Notes: generated by a model not told the origin, from the letters alone. A stretch of 64,000 nt of DNA from Robertmurraya sp047302285 (GCF_047302285.1 NZ_CP154845.1:2170001-2234000), one strand, 5' to 3'; numbered from the stretch's first letter, positions 23,074-31,418 are shown. A program made the numbers and translations.

Positions 23074-25228
23074 GTTTTTTAAAGAAGTAGAGAATTTACA
23101 ACATCCGAACGAAACGCTTGTTAGAACCCATTGTAGTTATTGTGGGATGCAGTGTGGCATGAATTTAAGGGTCAATACAAAAACGAACAAAATCATTGGG
23201 GTCGAACCTCGTTACGATTGGCCAGTAACAGTTGGCAAGATGTGTCCTAAAGGGGTAACGGCTTATCAACAAACGAATCATGATGATCGAATTCTTAAAC
23301 CGTTAATTCGTGATGATAAAACCTTAAAAGGAACAAAATTAGGCTTTCGGGAAGCATCTTGGGAAGAAGCTTATGATCTCATTGCTGATAATTTTTTAAA
23401 GCTGCAAAACGATTATGGAAAAGATACCTTATCTGTTTTCAGTGGAGTTTCCATGACCAATGAAAAATGTTATTTAACAGGAAAATTTGCTCGGGTTGCC
23501 CTTGGTACTCGCTACATCGATTATAATGGTCGATTTTGTATGTCTAGTGCTGCTGGTGGTTTTCTCCGTTCTTTCGGAGTAGACAGAGGGTCAACATTAC
23601 CGTGGACGGATCTTCATGAAACCGACTGTTTGTTTATCGCCGGTAGTAATACAGCTGAGTGTCATCCAACTTCCATGTTTCGAATTTGGAATGTCCAGGA
23701 AAGAGGTGGCTATTTAATTGTCGCAGACCCACGTGAAACACCGATTGCGAGAAGAGCAGATGTACATTTAGATTTAAGACCCGGTACAGATTTGGCACTG
23801 GCAAATGGAATTCTCAATTTATTGATTGAAAATGGCTGCGCTGATAAGGAGTTTGTTCACCATCACACAAACGGTTTTGAAGAAACGAAAGAGCTTGTCA
23901 AGCAATTTACGCCAGAATATACGAGCGAACTGACAGGAGTTGCCCCAGAAAAAATTATTCGAGCTGCTGAACTTTATGGCAAAGCACCAAATGCGGTCGT
24001 TATGTTTGCCCGCGGAATTGAGCAACAGCATAAAGGTGTCGATAACGTGTCGGCTTATACGAATATGGCGCTTGTAACAGGGAAAATTGGTCGACCAAAA
24101 TCAGGTGTGGCAACTTTCACTGGACAAGGAAATGGTCAAGGTGGTCGTGAGCATGGCCAGAAATCAGATCTACTTCCTGGTTATCGAAAAATCACGAATC
24201 CTGAGCATGTGAAAGAAATGAGTGAATACTGGGGGATTTCACCAGAGGAAATGCCTCAACCAGGTGTTTCAGCTTATGAATTATTTGAGCTAATGGATCA
24301 GAAAGTGATTCGTGGTTTGTACTTATTATGTTCGAATCCAGCCGTATCCGCTCCAAATCTTAATTTTGTAAGGGAAGCATTAAAAAACTTAGACTTTATG
24401 GTCTGTTCTGACTTTTATTTATCAGAATCAGCGGAATTTGCAGATGTCATTTTACCAGCCGTTACATGGTCTGAGGATGAAGGAACAGTCACGAATCTAG
24501 AAGGACGTATTATTAAAATTAACAAAGCGCAAGAGCCGCTCGGAGAATCAAAACCAGATTGGCAAATTCAAGTGGAGTTAGCTGAAAAGCTAGGGAAAGG
24601 CAAGTATTTTTCCCATTTAAAAACAGCCCGTGATGTTGCGGACGAATTTAGAGGCGCTACTAAAGGTGGTTATGCTGACTATTCTGGTGCTACTTGGGAA
24701 AAAATCGATAAGCAAGACGGTGTCTTTTGGCCATGTAAAAGTGAAGAAGATGAAGGAACACCCCATATGTTCCTTGATAAGAAATTTTACCATCCTGATG
24801 GAAGAGCGAAAATTTGTGCTTTGCCTTATCGACCACCAGCAGAGGAACCTTGTGAACAATATCCTCTTCGTTTAACGACGGGTCGAGTTGTTTATCACTA
24901 TCTATCAGGAAATCAAACGAGAAGAATTCAATTTTTAAGAGATATGTGTCCAGAGCCATATGTGGAAGTCCATCCGGAAACAGCAAAAAAATACAAGATT
25001 GAACATGAAGAGAAGGTACGCCTGTTTACACGAAGAGGAGAAGCGATTTACAAAGTAAAGATTACAGAAGCGATTCGTATTGATACCGTATTTGTGCCGT
25101 ATCATTTCGGACATGAACAGTCTATTAATCTCTTAACGATTCCAGCCCTTGACCCGATGTCTAGAATGCCTGAATTTAAGGCATGTGCAGCGCAAATCGA
25201 AAAACAATCAATAAAGAAGGTGCAATAA
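23060..25228 (+). CDS. Molybdopterin oxidoreductase, NapA/NasC-type, probable nitrate reductase catalytic subunit
   Basis: A 722-residue Mo-bisMGD enzyme. The N-terminal [4Fe-4S] site is CSYCGMQCGM ... GKMCPKG. NGRFCMSSAAGGFLRSFGVDRG places a cysteine as molybdenum ligand, as in NapA/NasC and unlike the aspartate of NarG. The C-terminal MopB_CT domain (about 590-720) has LRLTTGRVVYHYLSGNQTRR. No Tat signal is present, so it works in the cytoplasm. The NarK-type transporter in the same operon points to nitrate as substrate; another oxyanion remains possible. ATG at 23060 has AAGGAGG nine bases ahead. It lacks NarG length (about 1200 residues). Confidence 0.8.
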   Translation: MQRDKFFKEVENLQHPNETLVRTHCSYCGMQCGMNLRVNTKTNKIIGVEPRYDWPVTVGKMCPKGVTAYQQTNHDDRILKPLIRDDKTLKGTKLGFREASWEEAYDLIADNFLKLQNDYGKDTLSVFSGVSMTNEKCYLTGKFARVALGTRYIDYNGRFCMSSAAGGFLRSFGVDRGSTLPWTDLHETDCLFIAGSNTAECHPTSMFRIWNVQERGGYLIVADPRETPIARRADVHLDLRPGTDLALANGILNLLIENGCADKEFVHHHTNGFEETKELVKQFTPEYTSELTGVAPEKIIRAAELYGKAPNAVVMFARGIEQQHKGVDNVSAYTNMALVTGKIGRPKSGVATFTGQGNGQGGREHGQKSDLLPGYRKITNPEHVKEMSEYWGISPEEMPQPGVSAYELFELMDQKVIRGLYLLCSNPAVSAPNLNFVREALKNLDFMVCSDFYLSESAEFADVILPAVTWSEDEGTVTNLEGRIIKINKAQEPLGESKPDWQIQVELAEKLGKGKYFSHLKTARDVADEFRGATKGGYADYSGATWEKIDKQDGVFWPCKSEEDEGTPHMFLDKKFYHPDGRAKICALPYRPPAEEPCEQYPLRLTTGRVVYHYLSGNQTRRIQFLRDMCPEPYVEVHPETAKKYKIEHEEKVRLFTRRGEAIYKVKITEAIRIDTVFVPYHFGHEQSINLLTIPALDPMSRMPEFKACAAQIEKQSIKKVQ

Positions 25229-25789
25229 ATGAAGAAGAGGCTCTATTTAGAATTAGAAAACTGCATTGGCTGTCGCTCTTGTCTAGCTGCTTGCACACAG
25301 TGCGGAGGTCATGAAGAGAGAAATAGAAACTATGTCTATGACGTCAATCCTATGGTTAATCGGCAAACGATGCCTCTCATGTGCCTTCATTGCGTCAATC
25401 CTGCTTGCGCACGAAGCTGTCCGGCACAGGCTATTCAAATACATGAAACAGGTGCTGTCCTTTCTGCATTAGTAGAGAAATGTATTGGATGTCAAAACTG
25501 TACGATTGCTTGTCCATATGGAATACCAAAGTTTGATACTGAACAAAATCTGATGTATAAATGTGACCTTTGTATTGACAGAACGAAGGATGGCATTCCA
25601 CCAATGTGTGCAAGTGTTTGTCCGTCTAATACATTGCAGTGGTTGACAGATGAAGAGATTGAAGCAAAGCAAAAGCAATTTAACCTAGACAATGGAAAAT
25701 GGGTAACAAGCTTGCCTTACTTAGAAAGTGAAACAAACGTCCGAGTGAATTTACCAGGAATTCTGCAAGGTGTCACGAAACTGTTTTAG
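25229..25789 (+). CDS. Four-cluster ferredoxin subunit (DmsB/NrfC/PhsB-like)
   Basis: A 186-residue electron-transfer subunit with four [4Fe-4S] motifs: CIGCRSCLAAC, CLHCVNPACARSCP, CIGCQNCTIACPYG, and CDLC ... CASVCP. Such subunits pass electrons between the membrane quinol oxidase and the molybdopterin subunit. No signal peptide, in agreement with a cytoplasmic complex. It begins on the base after the catalytic-subunit stop codon, so the two are translationally coupled, with AAGGTG as ribosome binding site. Confidence 0.88.
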   Translation: MKKRLYLELENCIGCRSCLAACTQCGGHEERNRNYVYDVNPMVNRQTMPLMCLHCVNPACARSCPAQAIQIHETGAVLSALVEKCIGCQNCTIACPYGIPKFDTEQNLMYKCDLCIDRTKDGIPPMCASVCPSNTLQWLTDEEIEAKQKQFNLDNGKWVTSLPYLESETNVRVNLPGILQGVTKLF

Positions 25790-25800
25790 GAGGGATCGTC

Positions 25801-26325
25801 ATGTCAGGAGAAAATAATAAAATCCCCTTTCCGGAAGATAATTACACACATAATATTCATCGTAATGATGAAAGAAGACTAGATAGACGCGGATTTATGA
25901 AAACATTGGTCGGTGCTGCGGGGGTATTTGCCATATCGTCCCTTCCGTGGGGAGCTGTCGCCGCAAAGGAATTAATGGGATTAAGCGAAAAAGAATATCC
26001 CCATAAAAAGATTATAGATATCGACAAAATTGGGATTGGTGAAGCAAAAGATTTTAAGTTTCCCGGTGAACACGATGACGCCATCTTAATTCGTCTTTCA
26101 GAGAACAAGTATGTCGCTTATAACAGCGCATGTACACATCTTCAATGTCCAGTATTTTGGGAGAAGGAAGAAGGAGAAATGTTATGTCCTTGTCATCATG
26201 GGAAGTTCGATGTTGAAACGGGGAATCCAACTGCAGGACCACCAAGACGACCATTGCCAACCATTGAAGTGAAGGTAGAAAATGGAGCGGTTTACGCTGT
26301 AAGGGTGAAGCGTTATGAATCATAG
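25801..26325 (+). CDS. Rieske [2Fe-2S] protein with Tat signal
   Basis: A 174-residue protein. A Tat signal/anchor (DRRGFMKTLVGAAGVFAISSLPW) lies at about residues 28-50, behind a charged N-terminus. The Rieske domain has both cluster boxes, CTHLQC and CPCHHGKFD, including the extra cysteine of each that forms the stabilising disulfide in bc-type Rieske proteins. It should be anchored with the cluster outside the membrane, while the molybdoenzyme is inside. GGAGGG precedes the ATG. The last 11 bases overlap the next gene. It could take electrons from quinol; its partner is not known. Confidence 0.85.
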   Translation: MSGENNKIPFPEDNYTHNIHRNDERRLDRRGFMKTLVGAAGVFAISSLPWGAVAAKELMGLSEKEYPHKKIIDIDKIGIGEAKDFKFPGEHDDAILIRLSENKYVAYNSACTHLQCPVFWEKEEGEMLCPCHHGKFDVETGNPTAGPPRRPLPTIEVKVENGAVYAVRVKRYES

Positions 26326-26518
26326 ACTAGTAAACTTTGTATTGTTATTAATCTGTCTCATGTTAAACATTGTATTTACACAAAAAATGGTCCATCAATA
26401 TAAGTTTGAAAACTATGATACCGCCATTCTATTTTGTGTGTTGAATCTTATTGTCTTTCCTATCGCTCTTTTCATCTATAAGCGTGATAAGAAGCAAAGT
26501 GAAGTGATGACAAAATGA
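26315..26518 (+). CDS. Small membrane protein of the molybdoenzyme operon, unknown
   Basis: A 67-residue protein with two hydrophobic helices (about 6-24 and 35-54) and a basic C-terminus. It overlaps the Rieske gene by 11 bases and the next gene by 4 (ATGA), so it is a translated part of the operon. I do not recognise it; an accessory or anchoring subunit is a guess. Confidence 0.75.
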   Translation: MNHRLVNFVLLLICLMLNIVFTQKMVHQYKFENYDTAILFCVLNLIVFPIALFIYKRDKKQSEVMTK

Positions 26519-26820
26519 TTAGTGAAACATTTTTAGATTTTTGCTTTATTCGAGAGGAAAAGGGAAATTTTCGAAATGAAATCGAACAATTATTTACCTC
26601 TCTTTTTAAAGGAACAAAGCTGCACTGGTATTTAGATGAAAAAAAGGTTGAAGAAGTAGAAGTAGTTGTCGCTGAAGTAAAAGGAATGAGTAGATGGCAA
26701 TCTGAATCTGAAGTTATTCAATTTTTGGAAGAGAACGCCTCAGAGAAATTTTGGGAGTTTTTACAAGGCTATCAAATGTATGTCTATCCTGTACAGAAGG
26801 GATGTCATAGCTGTGGTTAA
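26515..26820 (+). CDS. Unknown soluble protein with terminal CHSCG
   Basis: A 101-residue acidic protein that ends in the motif CHSCG, a likely metal or redox site at the very C-terminus. No family recognised; the central part (RWQSESEVIQFLEENASEKFWEFLQGYQ) is helical. Translation is coupled to the gene before it through ATGA and to the gene after it by an 8-base overlap. A maturation chaperone for the molybdoenzyme (NarJ/NapD role) would fit the location, but nothing in the sequence proves it. Confidence 0.75.
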   Translation: MISETFLDFCFIREEKGNFRNEIEQLFTSLFKGTKLHWYLDEKKVEEVEVVVAEVKGMSRWQSESEVIQFLEENASEKFWEFLQGYQMYVYPVQKGCHSCG

Positions 26821-27091
26821 TATTGGATTATTGGAACAACAATATCTAGGTAGCACAGTTGAAGTAGCGATACAGGATGAAGAGGGTCAGGACCTTGCTC
26901 CCTTTATTCCAAAAGAAATAACGAAGATTGGGCTCTGTCCAGATCAAACGCATTTACGAATTTATTTTGAACAAAATAAGTTTTTTGCCATCCCTCTTCA
27001 TGCAGAGGTTATAATGGAGGGCGATGATTGGACGGCCACTGATCTACTAGGGAATCTAAAATATATGATAAGAAGGGTAAGAGAGTCATGA
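26813..27091 (+). CDS. Unknown protein of the molybdoenzyme operon
   Basis: A 92-residue soluble protein, mostly beta strand by appearance, with one cysteine. I place the start at the GTG at 26813, with AAGGGATG eight bases ahead; the frame extends further upstream only within the preceding gene. It overlaps the NarK-type gene by 4 bases (ATGA). No family recognised. Confidence 0.65.
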   Translation: MVNIGLLEQQYLGSTVEVAIQDEEGQDLAPFIPKEITKIGLCPDQTHLRIYFEQNKFFAIPLHAEVIMEGDDWTATDLLGNLKYMIRRVRES

Positions 27092-28395
27092 GTAAAAGTG
27101 CACGTATTATAAGTTGGAACCCAGAAGATCCGAAGTTTTGGAAAGAAACTGGTCGCAAACATGCAAAAAGAAATCTGTGGATTTCTGTACCTTCCTTAAT
27201 GCTAGCTTTTGTTGTCTGGCAGATTTGGTCAGTCGTCGCTGTCCGTTTAAATGATATCGGCTTTACTTATACAGATGAGCAATTATTTACATTAGCAGCT
27301 ATCCCTGGTTTAGTGGGAGCGACTTTACGATTTTTCTATACATTTGCTGTTGGAAAATTTGGTGGTAGAAACTGGACGGTTATTTCCACAGCTGTTTTAG
27401 CTATTCCAGCTATCGGAATTGGGATGGCTGTGCAAAATCCAGAAACACCATACTCTGTCATGTTATTATTAGCGGCACTTTGTGGTTTAGGAGGCGGGAA
27501 TTTCTCATCATCATCTTCTAATATGAGCTTTTTCTTCCCAAAAGCAGAAAAAGGTACGGCTTTAGGAATTAATGGTGGATTAGGCAATATGGGGGTTTCA
27601 GTAGTTCAGTTTGTGACCCCACTTATCATTGCAACTAGTACGTTCGCATTCATGGGAGAGGGACAAGTTTTATCAAATGGCGAAACCGTTTGGCTTCAAA
27701 ATGCAGCTTATATTTGGGTTATCCCCATTGCTATTGTAACGATTGCAGCCTATTTTGGAATGGATAATCTTCCGAATACAACCCAGTCTGTAGCGGATCA
27801 ATTTGTCATTGTGAAACGGAAGCATACATGGATTATGACAGTCTTATATGTGGCCACATTTGGCTCATTTATCGGTTATTCAGCGGCGTTCCCGCTTCTT
27901 TTAAAATCGCAATTTCCAGAATATATCTCATTAGCATTTTTAGGTGCATTATTAGCTGCTGCAGCTCGTCCAGTTGGTGGTTGGTTGTCAGATAAGCTAG
28001 GAGGAGCACTTGTCACTACCTGGGTCTTTATTGTGATGACAATGGGCGCACTTGGAGTCATCTATTTTACAAATGCGAAGACTTTTTCAGGCTTTCTAGC
28101 ATCATTCTTAATCCTTTTTCTAGCATCAGGAATTGGCTCGGGTTCAACTTTCCAAATGATCCCAACTATTTTCCCAGTTAAGGAGGCTGCACCAGTATTA
28201 GGATTTACGGCAGCTTTTGCGGCATATGGTTCATTCTTTATCCCGCAACTTTTTGGGTGGTCTACTAGTACAACAGGCTCACCTGTATCAGCCTTCTATT
28301 TCTTTATTGCTATCTATATCATTTCATTCGTCCTTAACTGGTTCTATTATCAACGTAAAAAAGGTCAGGATGTAAAAATCAAAAAAGCTTCCTAA
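27088..28395 (+). CDS. Nitrate/nitrite transporter, NarK type (NNP family MFS)
   Basis: A 435-residue membrane protein of about twelve helices. It carries the NNP nitrate signature twice over: GLGGGNFSSSSSNMSFFFP with KGTALGINGGLGNMGVSV in helices 4-5, and the Gly-rich GIGSGSTFQMIPTIFP stretch in helices 10-11. It should import nitrate or exchange it for nitrite, supplying the cytoplasmic molybdoenzyme encoded upstream. Last gene of the operon; start overlaps the previous stop (ATGA). Confidence 0.9.
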   Translation: MSKSARIISWNPEDPKFWKETGRKHAKRNLWISVPSLMLAFVVWQIWSVVAVRLNDIGFTYTDEQLFTLAAIPGLVGATLRFFYTFAVGKFGGRNWTVISTAVLAIPAIGIGMAVQNPETPYSVMLLLAALCGLGGGNFSSSSSNMSFFFPKAEKGTALGINGGLGNMGVSVVQFVTPLIIATSTFAFMGEGQVLSNGETVWLQNAAYIWVIPIAIVTIAAYFGMDNLPNTTQSVADQFVIVKRKHTWIMTVLYVATFGSFIGYSAAFPLLLKSQFPEYISLAFLGALLAAAARPVGGWLSDKLGGALVTTWVFIVMTMGALGVIYFTNAKTFSGFLASFLILFLASGIGSGSTFQMIPTIFPVKEAAPVLGFTAAFAAYGSFFIPQLFGWSTSTTGSPVSAFYFFIAIYIISFVLNWFYYQRKKGQDVKIKKAS

Positions 28396-28399
28396 TTTC

Positions 28400-28431
28400 A
28401 TGAGCTCACTCTCCTATTAGAGTGGGCTCAT
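28400..28431 (+). terminator. Hairpin at the end of the molybdoenzyme operon
   Basis: ATGAGCTCACTCT and AGAGTGGGCTCAT pair with one mismatch around a 6-base loop. The T-run is short, so termination may be partial. Confidence 0.65.
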
Positions 28432-28436
28432 TATAG

Positions 28437-28449
28437 TATTTCGCGAAAA
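28437..28449. promoter_or_regulatory. Near-perfect palindrome upstream of the sensory operon
   Basis: ATTTCGCGAAAAT, centred on TCGCGA, lies about 70 bases before the sensorless kinase gene. A possible operator; no known consensus is claimed. Confidence 0.3.
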
Positions 28450-28511
28450 TGGTCAGCAGATGATATATTTATATAAGAGAATATGGTGAAACGTTTAGAG
28501 GTGAGATGAAG

Positions 28512-29189
28512 ATGATGGAATCTGTGCCAAAGAAGGATATTAATCGATATTTACTCCAGTCTTCAGAGGATGAAATTAAAAGAATTGCGTTGGATCTTCA
28601 TGAAGGTGTAGGTCAAACTTTATACAGTGTATATACAGGGATTCAATTTCTTGAATCAAGCACCGAAGATGCAAAAATGAAAAATTATATTCGTGAGATG
28701 GCGGAAGTTTTAGAAAGAACGATTCAAGAGGTTCGTTATTTGTCTGTAGAGTTACATCCACCAACTCTTTCAACGATCGGGTTATTTCCAGCATTGCAAA
28801 GCTACTTGAAATTATATACTTCCACATTTGGTATCGTTGTAGAGGCTGAACAAAAAGGTGAAGAATTACCCTTACCTGTAAGTCACCGCATTGGACTGTT
28901 TCGCGTTTGTCAAGAAGCGTTGGCGAATATCGCCAAATATGCAGATTCTGACAAAATAAAGATTCAGTTGATTTGGGAACATCATCGAATTCAAATCATG
29001 ATCGAAGATTTTGGGATAGGCTTTGACGTGAAAGCTCATCTACATAGTCATGGGTTAGCAGCGATGGGAGAAAGAATGAAGTTAATCGGTGGAGAATGCA
29101 TTATTTCTTCCGAATTAGGTAAGGGTACGATGATAAGGCTAGACCTCGGTGTACCATCGGACGTTCGTCGAGAGGAGGAGAGAGCTTGA
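28512..29189 (+). CDS. NarL-type histidine kinase without sensor domain
   Basis: A 225-residue cytoplasmic kinase. HisKA_3 has the phospho-acceptor H30 in LDLHEGVGQTLYS; HATPase_c has the N box QEALANIAKYA and the G box EDFGIGFD. Nothing precedes the dimerisation domain except 20 residues, so the signal must come from a partner, perhaps the NreA-like GAF protein. The ATG at 28512 is eight bases after AGAGGTG. Its stop overlaps the start of the regulator gene (TTGA). Confidence 0.87.
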   Translation: MMESVPKKDINRYLLQSSEDEIKRIALDLHEGVGQTLYSVYTGIQFLESSTEDAKMKNYIREMAEVLERTIQEVRYLSVELHPPTLSTIGLFPALQSYLKLYTSTFGIVVEAEQKGEELPLPVSHRIGLFRVCQEALANIAKYADSDKIKIQLIWEHHRIQIMIEDFGIGFDVKAHLHSHGLAAMGERMKLIGGECIISSELGKGTMIRLDLGVPSDVRREEERA

Positions 29190-29839
29190 TTAAAGTATTG
29201 CTTGTAGACGATCATGCTGTCGTAAGAATGGGATTAAAGATGCTCTTGGATCACCATTCAGAGATGGAGGTTGTTGGTGAGGCGTCTGAAGGAAATGAAG
29301 GAATTCATAAGGCCAACGAATTAAAACCTAATGTTGTGGTGATGGACTTAAGTATGCCTCATGGTAAAGACGGCCTTTCCGCGACTTCAGAGTTAAAAAA
29401 GCAAATGCCGGAAGTAGCAATTTTGATATTAACGATGCATGATGATGAAGAATATTTATTTCGCGCAATTCAAGCAGGTGCCTCTGGATGTATTTTAAAA
29501 AGTGCACCTCATGAAGAGCTGATTCAGGCGATTAAATCAGTCTCAAATGGAGATGCCTACCTCCATCCATCGGCGACAAAGAGATTGATGGAGGAATACT
29601 TAAGTAGTACGAAGGACGAGGATGGAGATTTAATCCATTTATTATCAGACAGAGAAAGGGAAGTGCTTACCTTAATTGCAAAAGGCTATTCCAATAAAGA
29701 AATTGGTGAACGGCTAGCGATTAGTGTCAAAACAGTAGAAACACATAAAGGGAATATTATGGAGAAGCTACGCATGAAAACAAGACCAGAGCTTGTTGCC
29801 TTTGCTCTAAAAAAAGGGCTTCTAGGTCATTTTTTGTAA
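29186..29839 (+). CDS. NarL/NreC-type response regulator
   Basis: A 217-residue two-domain regulator. The receiver has the DD pair (VDDH), the phospho-acceptor Asp in VVMDLSMPHG (about residue 54), Thr in ILTMHD and the Lys of CILKSA. The LuxR-type HTH (about 150-212) reads LSDREREVLTLIAKGYSNKEIGERL. TTG start, coupled by a 4-base overlap to the kinase. By position and type it should be phosphorylated by the flanking HisKA_3 kinases and bind upstream of the molybdoenzyme operon. Confidence 0.9.
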   Translation: MIKVLLVDDHAVVRMGLKMLLDHHSEMEVVGEASEGNEGIHKANELKPNVVVMDLSMPHGKDGLSATSELKKQMPEVAILILTMHDDEEYLFRAIQAGASGCILKSAPHEELIQAIKSVSNGDAYLHPSATKRLMEEYLSSTKDEDGDLIHLLSDREREVLTLIAKGYSNKEIGERLAISVKTVETHKGNIMEKLRMKTRPELVAFALKKGLLGHFL

Positions 29840-29860
29840 ACACTTTTGGTGTTTGTTTTC
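29838..29860 (+). terminator. Weak terminator-like hairpin
   Basis: AAACAC and GTGTTT form a 6-bp stem followed by GTTTT, just after the regulator gene. It may attenuate transcription into the GAF gene. Confidence 0.4.
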
Positions 29861-29893
29861 AGGTGAATTGAGTCTTTATAAAGGAAGGTTTCG

Positions 29894-30340
29894 ATGTTTA
29901 ATAATAGTAAAAACTATGAACCCATTTTAAGAGAGTGTGAGCAGATCAAAGATCAGATCCATTGTGATTTTGTAGGCTTCGCTTTTCAGAATACGATTGG
30001 ACCAGACATTAAATGGCATATTGCAGCCGGTAACCATAACGAAAAATACAAGTTGATTTCTGTTCGTTATGGAAAAGGGATTGCTGGAAGAGTAATATCT
30101 ACTGGGAGCGCCATGACCATTGAAGATTTCCCAAATGATATCATCGGAAAGGTATTGGAGTATCCGATTATGCTTGCGGAGAAGCTTATCTATTCCTTTG
30201 CAGTACCTGTTCAATTTAAGGGGATGGCAAAAGGCGTGTTGCTAATAGGAAATCGTTCAAACAAGTCCCTTTCTGCTCAAGATAAATTGTTGGTACAAGC
30301 GGCCTCAAGTAATATTGAGAAGATTATTAGTGCTAAATAA
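29894..30340 (+). CDS. GAF-domain protein, NreA-like nitrate sensor
   Basis: A 148-residue single GAF domain (FVGFAFQNTIGPDIKWHIAAGNHNEKY ... GKGIAGRVISTGSAMTIEDFP ... FAVPVQFKGMAKGVLLIGN). In staphylococci NreA is a stand-alone GAF protein that binds nitrate and restrains the NreB kinase. The size, lack of other domains and position between NarL-type kinase/regulator genes support that role; nitrate binding itself is inferred. AAGGAAGG lies ahead of the ATG. Confidence 0.75.
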   Translation: MFNNSKNYEPILRECEQIKDQIHCDFVGFAFQNTIGPDIKWHIAAGNHNEKYKLISVRYGKGIAGRVISTGSAMTIEDFPNDIIGKVLEYPIMLAEKLIYSFAVPVQFKGMAKGVLLIGNRSNKSLSAQDKLLVQAASSNIEKIISAK

Positions 30341-30355
30341 GATTGAGGTGGAAAA

Positions 30356-31369
30356 ATGAACATTGATTCGAATTTTTCACAACCATATAAAGAATTATTA
30401 GATTTAAAATATGCATTAGATGCATCTGCAATTGTGGCGTATACGGATCAAAGAGGCGTTATTCAATATGTAAATGATAAGTTTTGTGAAATCTCGGCCT
30501 ATTCAAGAGAGGAATTAATTGGGAAAGATCACCGGATCGTGAATTCACAATTTCATCCGAAGGAATTTTTTCGAGAAATGTGGAGGACCATTTCTTCAGG
30601 GGAAGTATGGAAGGGTGAAATTCGAAATCGAGCAAAAACAGGAAAGTACTATTGGGTTGATACCATCATTGTTCCATTTTTGACCGAAGAGGGTCGACCA
30701 TACCAATACTTAGCGATTCGTTATGAAATTACGAAGCGAATGAAGATCGAAGAAGAGTTGAAGCAAATGATGACAAGATTAATCGACGTACAGGAGGACG
30801 AAAGGAAGAAGCTTTCTCGAGACCTTCATGATGGGATTGGACAAAATCTTTATAGCCATTTGATTACGATCAATCTTCTCCAATCGGAAGTGATTCATCC
30901 ACTCATTGATCAACTTCAACACGAAGCATCAGAATTAATAGAAGAGATTCGAAAAATCTCATGGGAATTACGCCCCTCCGTACTAGATGACCTAGGGCTC
31001 ATACCTGCGATTCGCTCTTACTTAACTCGCTATTCAAAGCATTATGGCATTGATGTAGAATTAGATTGTCATATAAATAGAAGAATCTCGTCTAACAAAG
31101 AAGTGGCTATTTATCGAATCATTCAAGAAGCGCTGACAAATACGCGTAAGTATGCAGAAACGGAAAAAGCGGTCGTCACGATAAGAGAATTAGACAACTC
31201 GATTAGAGTATTAGTAGAAGATTTTGGAATAGGATTTGACCATCAGAAAGCACAACGTAGAGTCGGGCTTTTTAGTATGGAAGAAAGAGCCCGTGCCGTA
31301 AATGGAATGTTACAAATTCAATCTACACTAGACAAGGGAACGAAAGTGATTTTTGAAGTGCCGATTTGA
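30356..31369 (+). CDS. PAS-containing NarL-type histidine kinase (NreB-like, no Fe-S cysteines)
   Basis: A 337-residue cytoplasmic kinase: PAS domain (about 17-125), HisKA_3 with H158 in LSRDLHDGIGQNLYS, and HATPase_c with EDFGIGFD. NreB senses oxygen with a [4Fe-4S] cluster held by four PAS cysteines; this PAS has only C44, so that cluster cannot form and another cofactor or ligand must act. GAGGTGG precedes the ATG and the gene lies 15 bases after the GAF gene. Confidence 0.82.
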   Translation: MNIDSNFSQPYKELLDLKYALDASAIVAYTDQRGVIQYVNDKFCEISAYSREELIGKDHRIVNSQFHPKEFFREMWRTISSGEVWKGEIRNRAKTGKYYWVDTIIVPFLTEEGRPYQYLAIRYEITKRMKIEEELKQMMTRLIDVQEDERKKLSRDLHDGIGQNLYSHLITINLLQSEVIHPLIDQLQHEASELIEEIRKISWELRPSVLDDLGLIPAIRSYLTRYSKHYGIDVELDCHINRRISSNKEVAIYRIIQEALTNTRKYAETEKAVVTIRELDNSIRVLVEDFGIGFDHQKAQRRVGLFSMEERARAVNGMLQIQSTLDKGTKVIFEVPI

Positions 31370-31378
31370 AATTAAATG

Positions 31379-31415
31379 AAAGGACAGTCACCATATAAAT
31401 GATAACTGTCCTTTA
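31379..31415. terminator. Bidirectional terminator
   Basis: AAAGGACAGT pairs with ACTGTCCTTT across 16 bases, between the sensory operon and the convergent anti-sigma gene. Confidence 0.8.
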
Positions 31416-31418
31416 TAA

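Noticed and set aside
30356..31369. True NreB oxygen sensor with [4Fe-4S] PAS
   Set aside because: Only one cysteine is present in the PAS domain; four are needed.
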